From Paguma larvata (taxonomy: Eukaryota > Chordata > Mammalia > Carnivora > Viverridae): 64,000 nucleotides of DNA. This document shows positions 33,115-45,356 of this stretch, one piece after another. The notes under the pieces are model-generated. The model ran no database searches. It worked only from the letters and a program-made list of their open reading frames with translations, and was not told the DNA's origin. The stretch covers positions 50,199,030 through 50,263,029 of the forward strand of contig CM057841.1 in assembly GCA_030068075.1 (NCBI GenBank). Reading direction: 5' to 3'. Position 1 is the stretch's first letter, and every line of letters starts with the position of its first letter. The translations under genes were made by a program, and so were the position numbers.

Positions 33115-35639
33115 TAAAAAAAAAACAAACAACTTTTTCTTAACGAATTCAAATGTAATGTTATAAAAAATACTATTTATGTAAGAAGTGTCAACTTTTA
33201 CCTTTAATTGATCAGTTTGATGTCAGTTGCCTGTTTAATCTCCCCACTTCTTTCAAGAAGGAAAAGAAAACAGTATAGCTGTAATCACGGTGTAATCATT
33301 AAGACATCCTGAAGGGAACAGAGGAGATGAGTCCTTCTAAAGTTTTGACATCTTCAGCCCCTGCAGAGCAATCAGAGGAACAACCATCACAAAGAGGGTA
33401 GCTTTCAAAGCTACCCTAACACCTATAAAAACCTAAACAGTTTCAGCTTTTAAAAAATGACTCGAATTAAGTATACTTAATTCTGAAGGTATCCATGAAC
33501 GCCTATCCATGTATATAGCTATGACTACATCTGTGTCTGTCCACATCTGTCTAAGAAATTAGTTTTGTGATACAAAAGGAAACTACTTCCTGCCTCTTAA
33601 TGGAAATAGAATACAGAAAAGCATTTATTAGTTAAAATATTAAGAAGGGTAGAAAACTCCTTTAAATTTACTTCTTTGATATTGTCTCCGAATATGCAGA
33701 ATTTATTAAAAATTTATGTAAAAAGAAAACACTGAAAAGTCTAAACAGCAGGGACCTGAGTAAATACATAGGATGTAGGCAGATTCTATGTTAACTCAGA
33801 CTTAAGAGGTTTTCCACTATTTCAGAATAGCATAAAATACGGTTTCTTACTATCCTTGGTAATGAAATTTTAGCTAGACACATGGACTATTCCTGAAACT
33901 CACAATGCCAGTGATTTACCTACCGTCTCATTAACCTGTACATACATGAACCCAAGACACCAAATGATCTTAGTAACTTCTACCTTATTTTCCCCTTATC
34001 ATTCTTTGATTTGAAAACCAAAGTTCAGTGTGATGGTTTATAGAGAAACTGTGGGTAAGCAAATATTCTGCATAGAAAAAAAATATAGAAAAATCAGTCT
34101 CCAGATAATAAAAAGCCAGCTTGCTATTTTTCATAATGATTGTAGAACGTATCATCAGGAAGAGACTACCAATTGAAAGCTCTTCTTAGTACAGTGATAA
34201 GTAACGTTTAGAATTTGAAGCAACCTGTAAGCAGTGGTTTGTAAATTGCTACCCGTAGATGAAGACACTAGGAATCACCATGTGGGATGCTGTTGGCATG
34301 ATCCATGAAGGTGCTCGCTGGACAAACTTCACAAGGCCAACATAGTTCACTTCATCCAACAGTGACAGCAGGTCCTAAGCTCACGTAGCAGTTTCTACCA
34401 TCTTCCGATCTAGGGGAAGGTACTCCCAGGCCGCTCCACTTCTGAGAGCGAGTGCTTAAACATCATCCACGTCTCAAGTGGAAGAGTTTAAACAAGACAC
34501 ATAATGTTCACACACACGGGTATTTATGCAGTGTTACTGAGGCACATTAGGGATCTTAGTCGGGAAAGTACAGGAAGGTAACTAAGTTCAAAGAAGTTTA
34601 CAAATAGTTCCTCTCTCAGAGGTAGTCCAATGTTGTGCTTGTCAAATGGAAAGCAATAATACTGATTCAATTTTTTTTGCTTATGGTGCAACACTAGCTA
34701 GCAAAGGTTTATTATTTTTTCCTTGGGTGATATTTCTAGATGAAGTGAAGTGCGTGATAATTTCTTTCAACATATTTGCAAAGCTGAATTTGGCCCCATG
34801 ATTCATTGTAACTGCTTCAGAACATGATGTGAGAATTAAAAAATGAATAAAAACGCAGGAGAAAGGAAAATTCAAAGCACGCCATTTGTTAGAATCAATT
34901 TTTTTTTTCTTTTTGCAAGCATAGCACTTCAATTTCAATAGTGTTCCAAAGCCTCCAAAGCTTATAATGGTGGGGATACACATATTTTTCTCTCTGAAAA
35001 ACAGGCCAGGAGATAATGAAACTATAATTTCAGAATACTGCAACCAATATAAAATGGCCACATGCGTGGTGCTCAAGCACTCTGTATGAGTACTTTCTGT
35101 AAAATAATCATATATTAAACTCAAGGAGTAAGGAAAATGAATTTTAACAAAGTGAAGGAAAAGCAAGGAAATATTAAATATTGTGGGATAACACTCTAGT
35201 CAAGTCAGTTTTTCATTAATCCACCTTGAATCAATTTAATTCCCTCCTACGTCTTAATCAAGACAGCTTTGAAGTGATAGAACCTTAGAGACAGAGTTTG
35301 GAAGTCAGTGAATTTGGCAAAATCAATCTGTTTCTTTATATCAATAATTACATCAGTATCAGAGGTCTTTTCTGACTATCACACAGGTGTGCAATATAAG
35401 ACATTTTTAATATAGTCGGCAGGTGTTTATGGAAAACCTGTATCAATTGACACATGCATTCACATAAGCACATTTCTCAGCCTGTTTGCCTGTAGGTGGC
35501 TTACAGAGGGTGGAAACCGATCTAATACTTTCAAGTTTATTTTTATTTTTGAGCTGTCAAAGAGTTAACCTGAGGTTCTAGTGAAAGATATGGTTGAAAA
35601 CAAAGTATGTACATATATACACACATATTTATTTATTAG
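33115..35639. other. 2.5 kb without recognised genes
   Basis: Unique-looking, AT-rich. The 161-codon minus-strand frame at 34681-35166 is the longest frame here. It has no recognised domain, no exon-like boundaries, and runs through a T-rich stretch near 34900. I treat it as chance. Confidence 0.5.
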
Positions 35640-35817
35640 TTTTTTGTTTATTTGTTTTTTGAGAGAGAGAGGCAGGGAGGGGCAGAGAGACTCCCAAGAA
35701 GACTCTGTGCTGTCAGTGCAGAGCCCGACCTGGGGCTCCAACTCACGACCCTGAGATCATGACCCTGAGCTGCAATCAAGAGTCAGACCCTTAACCAACT
35801 GAGCCACCCAGGCGCCT
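35640..35817 (-). mobile_element. Felid Can-SINE, older subtype, antisense
   Basis: Reversed tail at 35640-35660, shortened purine tract, body 'gactctgtgctgtcagtgcagagcc', intact reversed B-box area and head ending in gagccacccaggcgcc. The flanks are AT-rich, so the target duplication cannot be fixed. Confidence 0.94.
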
Positions 35818-37419
35818 CAAAATATATTTTTTGCTTCAGTGTTTTTTTCTATGCTCTCAAGAGTCTTCCACACAATAGAGTTTCCACTTACTGGAAACCA
35901 GTAAGACAGTCCTACTCTCGTTTCATTAGGTGGGAAACAAAACACAAGAGCACTTAAATGGTTCTCTTACTACTTCTTGGTTAGTAGACGCGCTTCTGAC
36001 GTCATGTCCCCTTTGCCACTGAAGAAAACACATCTTAACTTCTATTCCTGTTAGCCTTCCAGTACTTGTATTTCCCTGTACATGTTTATCTACATGTTTT
36101 AGATTTGGATTTAATTTTTATGCAAGAGACTCTGGGATAGAAAACAAAAAATAACAAAGTATAACTTTAAAAACTGAATCTTTCATGGAGCTGGGAGTTT
36201 TGTTCATATCCTCTAGAATATCTGTCTGGAATCATTTTCAGAGCAGGACATTTTGAACTATAAAAAAATTACTGTTCCTAATTAGTGTACACATTTAGAC
36301 TTCTTCAAAATTCTAAAATCCTAGGGAGTGTATTAAAAGCCATACTCAGAAGAAAATCCATAAATTTATGTGAAATATTTAAAAGGTCCAAACCTATGTG
36401 TACTTTTGTTTTCTATACACACACAGATTAAATGTCAAAGAACAAACCACAAAAGTTTAAGTGATAAATAACTTGCAACCCCTACGAGAAAAGACTTCCT
36501 TGACTTGCAAAGAGCTTAAACAAAGCGATCAAGAAAATAAAATTTATATATAAATGTAAATTTGTTAACATTTCTATGTATCATATATTTCTGCAATATA
36601 CATATACTTATATATATTACTTATATGTAACATATATAGTTACAAATGTTTATATATAACTACTTATATTATGCATAGAAAAATAAATTCTAATGGAATA
36701 GATACGATAACATAGATTCTCTAATTTGAGTGGGCCTACATTATCGATGAAGGAGTTTGATACCATGTGATATCAAAGTGTTCATAATCTCTGCTATATA
36801 GAATAATTTAAGAATATATGTCAACTAGTAAATCAGGGTTGAGAATGATCTAGCAGAGAGACGACTATAGGTTTGGAAATACTGGATTTATGATCTACAA
36901 AAAGACTTCACATAAAAGTAGCTTTACCTAGAGGTGTAAAGATATGCACTGGCTTTTCCTAGAAACTGCTTTAAAATGTTTAAAGTATTTAAAAAGGAAA
37001 ACTGGGGTTGAGCTGTCTGAAAATGACATGTATTTAGAGGGATAATTTTTGTTATTCTCAAAATAGGGTGATTGTACCAGCTAGTGTGTGGAAGGCCCTC
37101 TCCTGGAAGGCCAGAAGCCCAACTGTGTCCAAAATATTTAGGTTCAAACAACTCCAAGTCTGCTACCCTATATTCCTTAAACTGCTGGTTCTGATGTTCT
37201 GTTCTCATTATTCACATAATATTTATTAATGTCTAATATCCTAAAATAGCACAAAAACATAGATTATCAGTCTTGGTTTTTAATAATATAAGCTCTCATG
37301 ATAAAAAGAATCACTGATTCATCCTAAGCACTTAAACAGTCACAGATATATGGTATGCACTCAATAGATACTTAAATAAATGAACGTACCTAAATAAGTG
37401 ATACTTAAATAATGAACTG
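35818..37419. other. 1.6 kb without genes; AT-rich patch and possible MIR tail
   Basis: A TA-rich low-complexity patch lies at 36540-36665. 'ggtatgcactcaatagatacttaaataaatgaa' at 37352-37384 looks like the 3' end of a MIR. A 94-codon minus frame at 36924-37208 has no support. Confidence 0.45.
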
Positions 37420-37629
37420 ACTGGCTCAGTCAGTTAAGCATCCAACTTCGGCTCAGGTCATGATCTCACGATTTGTGGGTTCGAGCCCCGCATCAGGCTC
37501 TGTGCTTACAGCTCAGAGCCTGGAGTCTACTTCAGATTCTGTGTCTCCCTCTTTCTCTGCCCTTTCCCTGCTAATGCTCTGCTCTCTCTCTCTCAAAAAT
37601 GAGTAAACATTAAAAAAAATTAAAAAACA
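37420..37629 (+). mobile_element. Felid Can-SINE, 5'-truncated, left arm of inverted pair
   Basis: It begins at ctggctcagtcagtt, missing about 10 bp of the usual head. The rest is young type with B box gttcgagccccgcatc, the body 'cagctcagagcctggagtctac', a CT tract and an A-rich tail that ends about 10 bp before an oppositely oriented SINE. Confidence 0.95.
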
Positions 37630-37638
37630 ATTTCTTTA

Positions 37639-37826
37639 ATGTTTATTTTTTGGGGGGGGATGGAGCTGGAGGGGAAGGGCAGAGAGACAGGAGATACAAT
37701 CTGAAGCAGGCTCCAGGCTCTAAACTGTCAGCGCTAAGCCCAACGCGGGGCTCAAACTCATGGACTGCAATATCATGACCTGAGCTGAAGTTAGACACTT
37801 AACCTACCGAGCCACCCAGGTGCCCC
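37639..37826 (-). mobile_element. Felid Can-SINE, right arm of inverted pair
   Basis: The young-type body is present ('gcaggctccaggctctaaactgtcagc') with a G8 run near 37652. Similar flanks aatttctttaa (about 37630) and aatttttctttaa (37831) suggest it inserted into the edge of the L1 that follows. Confidence 0.95.
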
Positions 37827-37896
37827 TATTAATTTTTCTTTAAATGTTTTGTAGAATTCTCCTGGGAAGTCATCCAGCCCTAGACTCTTGCTTGTT
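37827..37896 (-). mobile_element. Twin-primed L1: inverted segment, part 1
   Basis: On the minus strand this reads as ORF2 sequence upstream of the RT core (peptide like G-E-F-Y-K-T-F-K-E). It is the flank-side end of the inverted part of the L1 at 37827-41642, cut from the rest by a young L1 insertion at 37897-38295. Confidence 0.85.
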
Positions 37897-38295
37897 GCAA
37901 TTTTTTTTTAATTTAAATCCAAGTTAGTTAACATATAGTGTAATAATGATTTCAGAAATAGAATTTAGTGATTCATCACTTACATATAACACCCAGTGTT
38001 CATCCCAGTAAGTGCCCTCCTCAATACCCCTCACCCCTTTAGTCCATCCCACCAACCAACACCCCACTAGTAACCCTCAGTTTGTTCTCTGTATTTAAAT
38101 CTCTTATGGTCTGTCTCCCTCTCTGTTTTTATATTACTTTTGCTTCCCTTCCCTTATGTTCATCTGTTTTGTATCTTAAATTCCAAATATGAGTGAAATC
38201 ATATATTTATCTTTCTCTGACTGACTTATCTCGCTTAGCATAATATACTCTAGTTCCATCCACATTGGTATCTCATTGTGGTTTTGATTTTTATT
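37897..38295 (-). mobile_element. Short young L1, antisense, nested
   Basis: A T9 reversed tail at about 37901 is followed by the reversed felid L1 3' UTR ('ttagttaacatatagtgtaataatg', 'cacccagtgttcatccc') to 'agttccatccacattg'. It then jumps to reversed ORF2 sequence 'ggtatctcattgtggttttgattt'. The copy is 5' truncated and has an internal deletion at about 38268. Host L1 sequence continues on both sides. Confidence 0.85.
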
Positions 38296-39271
38296 TTGTT
38301 GGGAGATTTTTTTATTACTGATTCTATTTCTTTGCTGCTTATAGATCTACTCAAATTTTCTATTTCTTCCTCTTTAAGTTTTGGAAGTTTATATGTTTCT
38401 AGGAATTTATCTGTTTCTTCCAGATTGCCCAATTTGTTGGCATATAATTGCTCATAATATTCTCTTATAATAGTATTTCTGTAGTGTTGGTTGTGATCTC
38501 TCCCTTTCATTTGTGATATTATTTATTTGGGTCCTTTCTCTTTTCTTTTTGGTAAGTCTGGCTAGGGGTTTATCAATTCTGTTAATTCTTTTAAAGAATT
38601 CTCTTAGTTTCATTGATCTGTTCTACTGTTTCTGTATCATTTATTTCTGCTCTAATCTTTATTATTTCCCTTTTTCTTCTGACTTTGGGCTTTATTCACT
38701 GTTCTTTTTCCAACTCCTTTAGGTGTAAAGTTAGGTTATGTATTTGAGACTTTTCTTGTTTCCTGATAAAGGCCTGTATTACTATATACTTCCCTCTTAG
38801 GGCCACCTTTGCTGTATCCCAAAGGTTTTGCACTGTTGTCTTTTCATTTTCATTTGCTTCCATGTATTTTTTTTTATTTCTTCTTTAATTTCCTAGTTAA
38901 CTCATTCATTCTTTAGTAGGATATTCTTTAACTTCCATGTATTTGTAGTCCTTCCAATTTTTTTCTTGTGGCTGATTTCAAGTTTCATAGCATTATGGTC
39001 TGAAAATATGCATCGTATGATCTCAGTCTTTTTATATTGCTTAAGGCCTGATCTGTGACCCAATATATGATCCATTCTGGTGAATCCTCCATGTGCACTT
39101 GACAAGAATGTGTATTCTGCTGCTCTAGGATGAAGCGTTCTAAATAGATCTGTTAAGTCCATCTGGTTCGGTATGTCATTCAAAGCCACTGTTTCCCAGT
39201 TGACCGTCTGCTTAGATGATCTATCCATTGCTGTAAGTGGGGTGTTAATGTCCCCTGCTATTATTACAGAC
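38296..39271 (-). mobile_element. Twin-primed L1: inverted segment, part 2
   Basis: Minus-strand ORF2 from the RT N-terminal region (38250-38510: 'YYEQLYANKLGNLEETDKFL') back to the endonuclease C-terminal region (38902-39228, with the S-D-H-N-A-M-K-L-E motif). Frames are interrupted. At 39271/39272 orientation flips to plus, the inversion junction. Confidence 0.92.
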
Positions 39272-41642
39272 CAATATCCCTAATGAACGTGGATGCAAAA
39301 ATTCTCAACAAGATACTAGCAAATCAAATCCAAGAGTACATTAAGGGACTTATGCACCATGATCAAGTGGGAGTTATTCCTGGCCTGGAGGGGTGGCTCC
39401 ATATTCAAATCAATCAATGTGATATACCACATTAATAAAAGAAAGGATAAGAACCATATGATCTTCCCAAAAGATGCAGAAAAGGAATTTGACAAAATAC
39501 AGCATCCTTTCTTGATAAAAACCCTCAACGAAGTAGAGATAGAAAGAACCTCAACATCATAAAGTCATATATGAAAGACCCACAGCTACTATCATCCTCA
39601 AGGGGGAAAACCTGAGAGCATTTCCCCTAGAGTCAGGATCACACCAGGGATGTCCACTCTCACCACTTTTATTCCACAGAACGCTGGAAGTCCTGGCCTC
39701 AGAAATCAGACGACAAAAAGAAATAAAAGGCATCTAAATCAGCAAGTGAGAAGTCAAACTTTCACTCCTCACAGACAACATGATACTATATGTACAAAAC
39801 CCAAAAGACTCCATCAAAAATGGTAGAATTGATACATAAATTCAGCAAATATGCAGGATAAGAAGTCAACATACAGAGATCTGTTGCACTTCTATACATC
39901 AATAATGAAGGAGCAGAAAAATAAATAAAGAAATCAACCCCATTTACAGTTGCACCAAAAACCGTAAGATACCTATGAATAAACGTAATCAAAGAGGTAA
40001 AAGATCTGTACTCCAAAAACTATAGAACACCTATGAAAGAAACTGAAACAGACACAAAGAAATGGAAGAACATTCTATGCTCGCGGATTGGAAGAGCAAA
40101 TATTGTTAAAATGTCTGTACTACCCAAAGCAAGCTACGCATTCAATACAATCCCTATCAAAATAACTCCAGCAATTTTCATAGAGCTAGAACAAACAATC
40201 CTAAAATATGTATGGAATCAGAAAAGACCCCAAATAGGCAAAGTAGTGTTGAAAAAGAAAAGCAGGAGGCATCGCAGTTCTGGACTTCAAGGTGCATTAA
40301 ATCTATAATCATAAGACAGTATGGTACCAACACAAAAAGAGACATACAGATCAGTGGAACAGAATAAAGAAGGCAGAAATAGACCCACAAATATATGGTC
40401 AATTAATCTTCAATGAAGCGGGAAAGATATCCAACAGAAAAAAGACGGTTTCTTGAGCAAATGGCGCTGGGAAATCTGAATAGCGACATGCAGAAAAATG
40501 AAAGTGGACCACTTTCTTACACCACACACAAAAACAAATTCAAAATGGATGGAAGACCTAAATGTAACACAGGAAACCACCAAAATTCCAGAGAAGAACA
40601 CAGACAGCAACCTCTTGGACCTCAATTTGCAAATGACTTATCAGATAAACGGTTAGTATCCAAAATCTGTAAAGAATTTACCAAATTCAACACCCAAAAA
40701 ACAAGTAATCCAGTGAATAAATGGGCAAAAGACATGAACACTTTTTGAAAGAAGATGTCCAGATTGCAAAGAGACACATGAAAAGATGCTCAACATCACT
40801 TATCATCAGGGAAATACAAATCAAAACCACAATGAGGTACCACCTCACACCTGTCAGAATGGCTAAAATTAACAACTCAGGAAACAATATATGTTGGTGA
40901 GGGTGTACAAAAAAGGGGAACCTTCTTACACTGTTGGTGGGAATTGAGACTGGTACAGCCACTCTGGAAAACAGTGTGGAGATTCCTCACAAATTTAAAA
41001 AAAGAATTACCCTTCAATCTGCCTGGTACCAACCTGGCAATTGCACTACGAGGTATTTATCCAAAGGATACAAAAATACTGATTCAAAGAGGCACATGCA
41101 CCCCAATGTTTAGAGCTCACCATCAACAATGGCCAAATTATGGAAAGAGTCCAAATGTCCATTGAATGATGAATGGATAAAGAAGATGTGCCATTTATAT
41201 ACAGTGACATATGACTCAGCCATCAAAAAGAATGAAATCTTGCCATCAGCAATGAGATGGATGGAATTAGAGTATATTATGCTGAGTGAAATAAGTCAGT
41301 TGGAAAAAGACATATCTATGTTTTCACTCATATGTGGAATTTAACAGAAAAAATAGATGAATATAGGAGAAGGGAAGAAAAAATAGAATGAGATAAAAAT
41401 AGAGAAGGAGACAAACTATAGGAGACTCTTAAATACAGAGAACAAACTGAGGATTGCTGGAGGGATGATGGGGGCAGGGGATGGGCTAAATGGGTGATTA
41501 CGAAGGACGCTGTCCATTGAGAAGGACACGTGTTTGGATAAGCACTGGGATGAGCATGTAAGTGATGAATCACAAATTGTACTACTGAAACCAGTACACT
41601 ATATGTTAATTAACTTGAATTTAAATAACATCTTAAAAGAAA
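39272..41642 (+). mobile_element. Twin-primed L1: sense segment to the 3' end
   Basis: It starts at 'accaatatccctaatgaacgtggatgc' (RT domain) and continues through the ORF2 C-terminus into the felid-type 3' UTR ('gtaagtgatgaatcac', 'cactatatgttaattaacttgaatttaaata'), ending in an A-rich tail near 41640. The catalytic block reads L-T-D-N (39768-39779) instead of F-A-D-D, losing the second aspartate; stops and frameshifts are frequent. The A tail and 5' inversion indicate target-primed reverse transcription with twin priming. Confidence 0.92.
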
Positions 41643-43164
41643 AAAATAACATTTACAGGAAATGACCAACACTTTTTATGTATCACAGGGGGTTATCCTC
41701 TAACACAAGAGATGGGAAGTCTCACTGAAGAGAAATTTGAGTAATATGAGGTTCTCACAAAGACACGGACATGGTCCCAAGAGAATTCTTACTGCTTTGG
41801 ATCAACCTGTAAATGAGTGGTGAAATTTTTTCATGTAACATTGCCAGGATGGACATGATTTGTAAAATAATAACTTTGATTCTTTCAGGCAAGTGTTAAA
41901 CATTATGGGAAGGTACAAAAATGATAAGCCTCTTCATATACTGGTGAGCGAAAATGACACGTGCTCAGAGAAGAAATGGTACGTTTATGAAACACTTTGT
42001 CCACTATGACCAGGACGTTTGCCCTGAAGAGTCTGAAAACCATGAATGCAATGTGAAGACATAGTTCCTAAGTGAGGTAACTGAAAAAAATACCATTTTG
42101 TAAGTATACTTACAATTTTCTTGGCCAATGTTTCTGAACTAATTGCATATTAATGAGTTAAAATATCATAATTGCGGGGGTAATTTCTTAGACCAGATAT
42201 TGTGATATTCTTTAAAGTTCTTCTAGAATCATTCTCTTTGCACATTTATTAGATCAGTAAATTTACAATCATGAATGTAGATTAATAAACGCATAGCATT
42301 TGTATTTGAGATTTATTGAAATCAGTTATAAATCACCTTATGTTAGTGACAACTCTAATCCATAAAAAGAATAATTTTAGCTGAAAGTGAAATCATTATG
42401 CTACTTGCCATTGTAAATATTTGTTTAACTTAGAAGGAAAAACAGATATCATTTTGAATTGGTTTTGGCTATGCTGGCATATACCTGGGTAGATGAAAAC
42501 ATCTAGGGATGAGACATTCATTGTGCATGAGAGAAAATTTAATCGATGTATTTCCTATTCATATAACATTCAGTAACTTTTGTGATAAAATCTTTTTCTT
42601 TATAAGTAAAGTACTACATCTCTTCTATACACAGAGTAGGAATAGTTCCATTCACTGGAAGTCATCAGTTCTATTGAGAGAAAAATTTCCAAAGATGAGA
42701 AACTCTGTATTATAACTTCCAACATTAAAAATTCTCCTCTTTTTACAAAGGATATCAAACATCAACATGGTATAACACAAACTGCCCGATGGAAATCTGA
42801 CTGTATTTTATGGTTCATTTTGATTAGTTTTCCCTTTTGCTTTTGAGGGAATTTAAAAGGCATTTAAAATTAGCCGTGAATAGAAGCCAGAAGAACGTCT
42901 CCAACTTTAATTCATTGGTATGACGGTAAATGTTTAACAACTGGCACTGGTGGCTGGGAGGGGGTGTCTCCGATTTGTAATATTTCCCGATTTCTGTGCT
43001 CTAAATGTTTCCACTATGGTCAGTTTAAGAGGAAGTGTGTTTTACAACGATCTCACACAATTGCTCACAATTTAACAAGGGAGTCTTGCAAGCCACTAGA
43101 GCCAGCTCCGTCCAGCACACCGCTGGCCAGAAGAGGCAGAGTGGGGAGCCCTTTTAGTGATTGC
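41643..43164. other. 1.5 kb without recognised features
   Basis: AT-rich and unique-looking. Short open frames only. Confidence 0.5.
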
Positions 43165-43420
43165 TGGCATGTTCTTTGCAGGTTCCAATCCTGGCTTCGC
43201 TACTTATTTGCCTTGTAACTGCGGACAAGTCATATACAGGCAATGAGCTTCCGTCTTGTCGGGGTGCTAACTGACGTTACCAACATCATAAAGCTGGTGT
43301 AATAATTAAATGAGGTGATGCATGTAAAATGGTTAGAACGTCTAACAGAGTAATTTCTTGAAGAGTATTTCTCGCCCATACATGTGAGGCTTCATTATCA
43401 TCATGAGAATTATAGCTATT
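43165..43420 (+). mobile_element. MIR SINE, nearly full length
   Basis: 'ggttccaatcctggcttcgctacttatttgccttgtaactgcggacaagtca' follows the MIR core (gttcgaatcccggctctgccacttac...). 'aataattaaatgaggtgatgcatgtaaaatggttagaac' is the MIR 3' part. An 84-codon frame at 42964-43218 overlaps its start and is not a gene. Confidence 0.82.
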
Positions 43421-43811
43421 ACATCTTTTAATGTTTTTGTCTATAATTTTATTTCTGTTAATTAGAGACTGCTCTTAAGAATAAATTCTCACGGACTTGA
43501 AGGTGAAATACCTATCAATTCCAGGTGTCCAAAGCTTATTACAGCATAATATTCTAATTTTGAATTTTCAATCTTCAATGAAAGCAAACTGTAGCGCAAC
43601 ACACCATTTTAAAAAATGATGGTTTACGACAGCCTTACGATAGACCTCATTGTTTTTCACTTTTACCTCAGCAATTTCTTTTCCTCTCAATGTAATGTTT
43701 CTGCTCTTACAACCACTTCGTGTTTCTGCCCTTTCACACTTGGGTTTATTTTTATAGCCTCCCTAATTATACTTAATTATATTATAATGTGTCAACAAAT
43801 AAACTTCATTC
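43421..43811. other. Spacer between two MIRs
   Basis: Unique-looking AT-rich sequence. The 76-codon + frame at 43616-43846 has no support. Confidence 0.45.
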
Positions 43812-43950
43812 GCAGTATCTGTTTTAATCCTCACAATCATCCTTAATTATACACGACTTTGATATGAGCACTGAAGTTCAGAGAAATTAAGTGATTTGCT
43901 CCAAATTCTACAAGTGGTAGTGACAGATATGGAATCTAAACACAGGTCAC
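43812..43950 (-). mobile_element. MIR SINE, antisense
   Basis: 'taatcctcacaatcatcc', 'ctgaagttcagagaaattaagtgatttgctcc' and 'caagtggtagtgacagatatggaatctaaacacaggtc' are the reversed MIR core in order. With the + MIR at 43165 it forms a widely spaced inverted pair. Confidence 0.78.
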
Positions 43951-45237
43951 TTCAATACCCAGCTAATGGTGTAGTCAGGAAGCAGAACTGAGAAGACTCT
44001 GTAGTAACCATGAGCTCAGGAAGCATGGGCTGGGGCAGAGGAGATGTTGGACATATAGCCTCCTGAAAGACCACTTGAACTCTACTGTACCAAGCAAAAC
44101 TACAGGGAGTTAGGGGATGGCTGTATTTTTTGGATGAGATAAGATGACCAGATGAGAACATACAGAAAGTCATGGCCCTATTGAAATGGCCCTAGAGAAA
44201 ATTTCCTTTTTAGACATCTTTTTCTCTCTTAGAATAAATGCAGACTAGTTGTACTGGGAATCCTGGTGGGGAGCTGCTATCAGGAATACATGCATGCTGG
44301 GTTAGGTCAGGAAGGGATCCAGGTTTAATTCAGAAAAATTGACAGGACAATCATTCGATGGTTTCCAATAATGGGCCAGTGCTAACTTTCGAGTCCCATC
44401 AGTTAATCTCCACTGGAGACAAACTTTTTTGCCTTCCTCCCCCCACCACTGGAGAATTTTGCTAAAAACTCCATTAGCCTCTGCGAGATGATATTTAACT
44501 TGTACTTGCAAAACTTCTTTAAAGCCTGCATTGTTAGACAGTTGCCTGTGCTGCTCAGGAGAGTAGCTGAGGTATGCATGCAGAGTTTTAATAAAAATAA
44601 ACTAAAATACATACTTCTTTAGGTTTCTCCTTACAAGTGCATTTTTAAAATTCCAACTTCTAGGTTCAATGGTGCATGGAAAATGATGTTTGCATTTCAT
44701 TATATTGACGTACCTTACGATTCAGTGAACCTTCAACGATAAGATGGATCCAAATAGGAAAAATCAGAGCCAAATATAATATCATACCATTTTATGGTCA
44801 GTGTTAGAATGTATTAATGGTTAGATTTGGTAATGTTTGGCATTAACAAATTTTGGTATAGACTCTTGTGCTGTATTAAGAGACGCATCAGGTTAACTTT
44901 GTCATTCCACTAATGACACTGACACAGTCATGAGATTTTATTGCTTGTACCAGTCCAGGATTTGAAACACTGTACCCCTAGATATAAAATAAGCTCAGTG
45001 TAATGACAATTTCCACTGTTGGAAAGCAAAAATAATGAATCCCACCAGATAAATGGGGAAAAAAATCTGATCATTCTTGGAAACCATAAAATGGATTAAC
45101 TCTACCTCAGTGTAAGTGTAACAAATGATGGTATATACTATCTTGCACAGGGTAGGGATGGTTAGGTGGTGGTCCGTATATAATCTCTAGCATGGTAGTC
45201 TACCTCTCTTTAGGTTATTTTCCTTTCCAGTAGTGAC
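43951..45237. other. 1.3 kb without recognised features
   Basis: Unique-looking. Minus-strand frames of 69-73 codons lack domains. Confidence 0.5.
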
Positions 45238-45356
45238 AACGGTAATATTTATCGGATATGATTAAGCAAAAGATTAAGTGACATAATACATAGAAAGCAC
45301 TTACAATAGTACCAGGCACAGATTATAAGCGCAATACCTGTATCATCATCATTACT
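45238..45356 (+). mobile_element. MIR SINE 3' fragment
   Basis: 'gattaagtgacataatacatagaaagcacttacaatagtaccaggcacagattataagcgcaata' matches the MIR 3' half ('agataatacatgtaaagcac.tagaacagtgcctggcacatagtaagcgctcaata'), followed by 'tatcatcatcat'. Confidence 0.72.

Noticed and set aside
34681..35166. 161-codon minus-strand frame
   Set aside because: No recognisable domain; it includes a Lys-rich run from a T-rich stretch, and the surroundings show no promoter or exon structure.
38250..39228. Minus-strand frames with L1 ORF2 similarity as possible active L1
   Set aside because: The element is inverted, split, full of stops, and its RT catalytic motif is changed; it cannot be autonomous.
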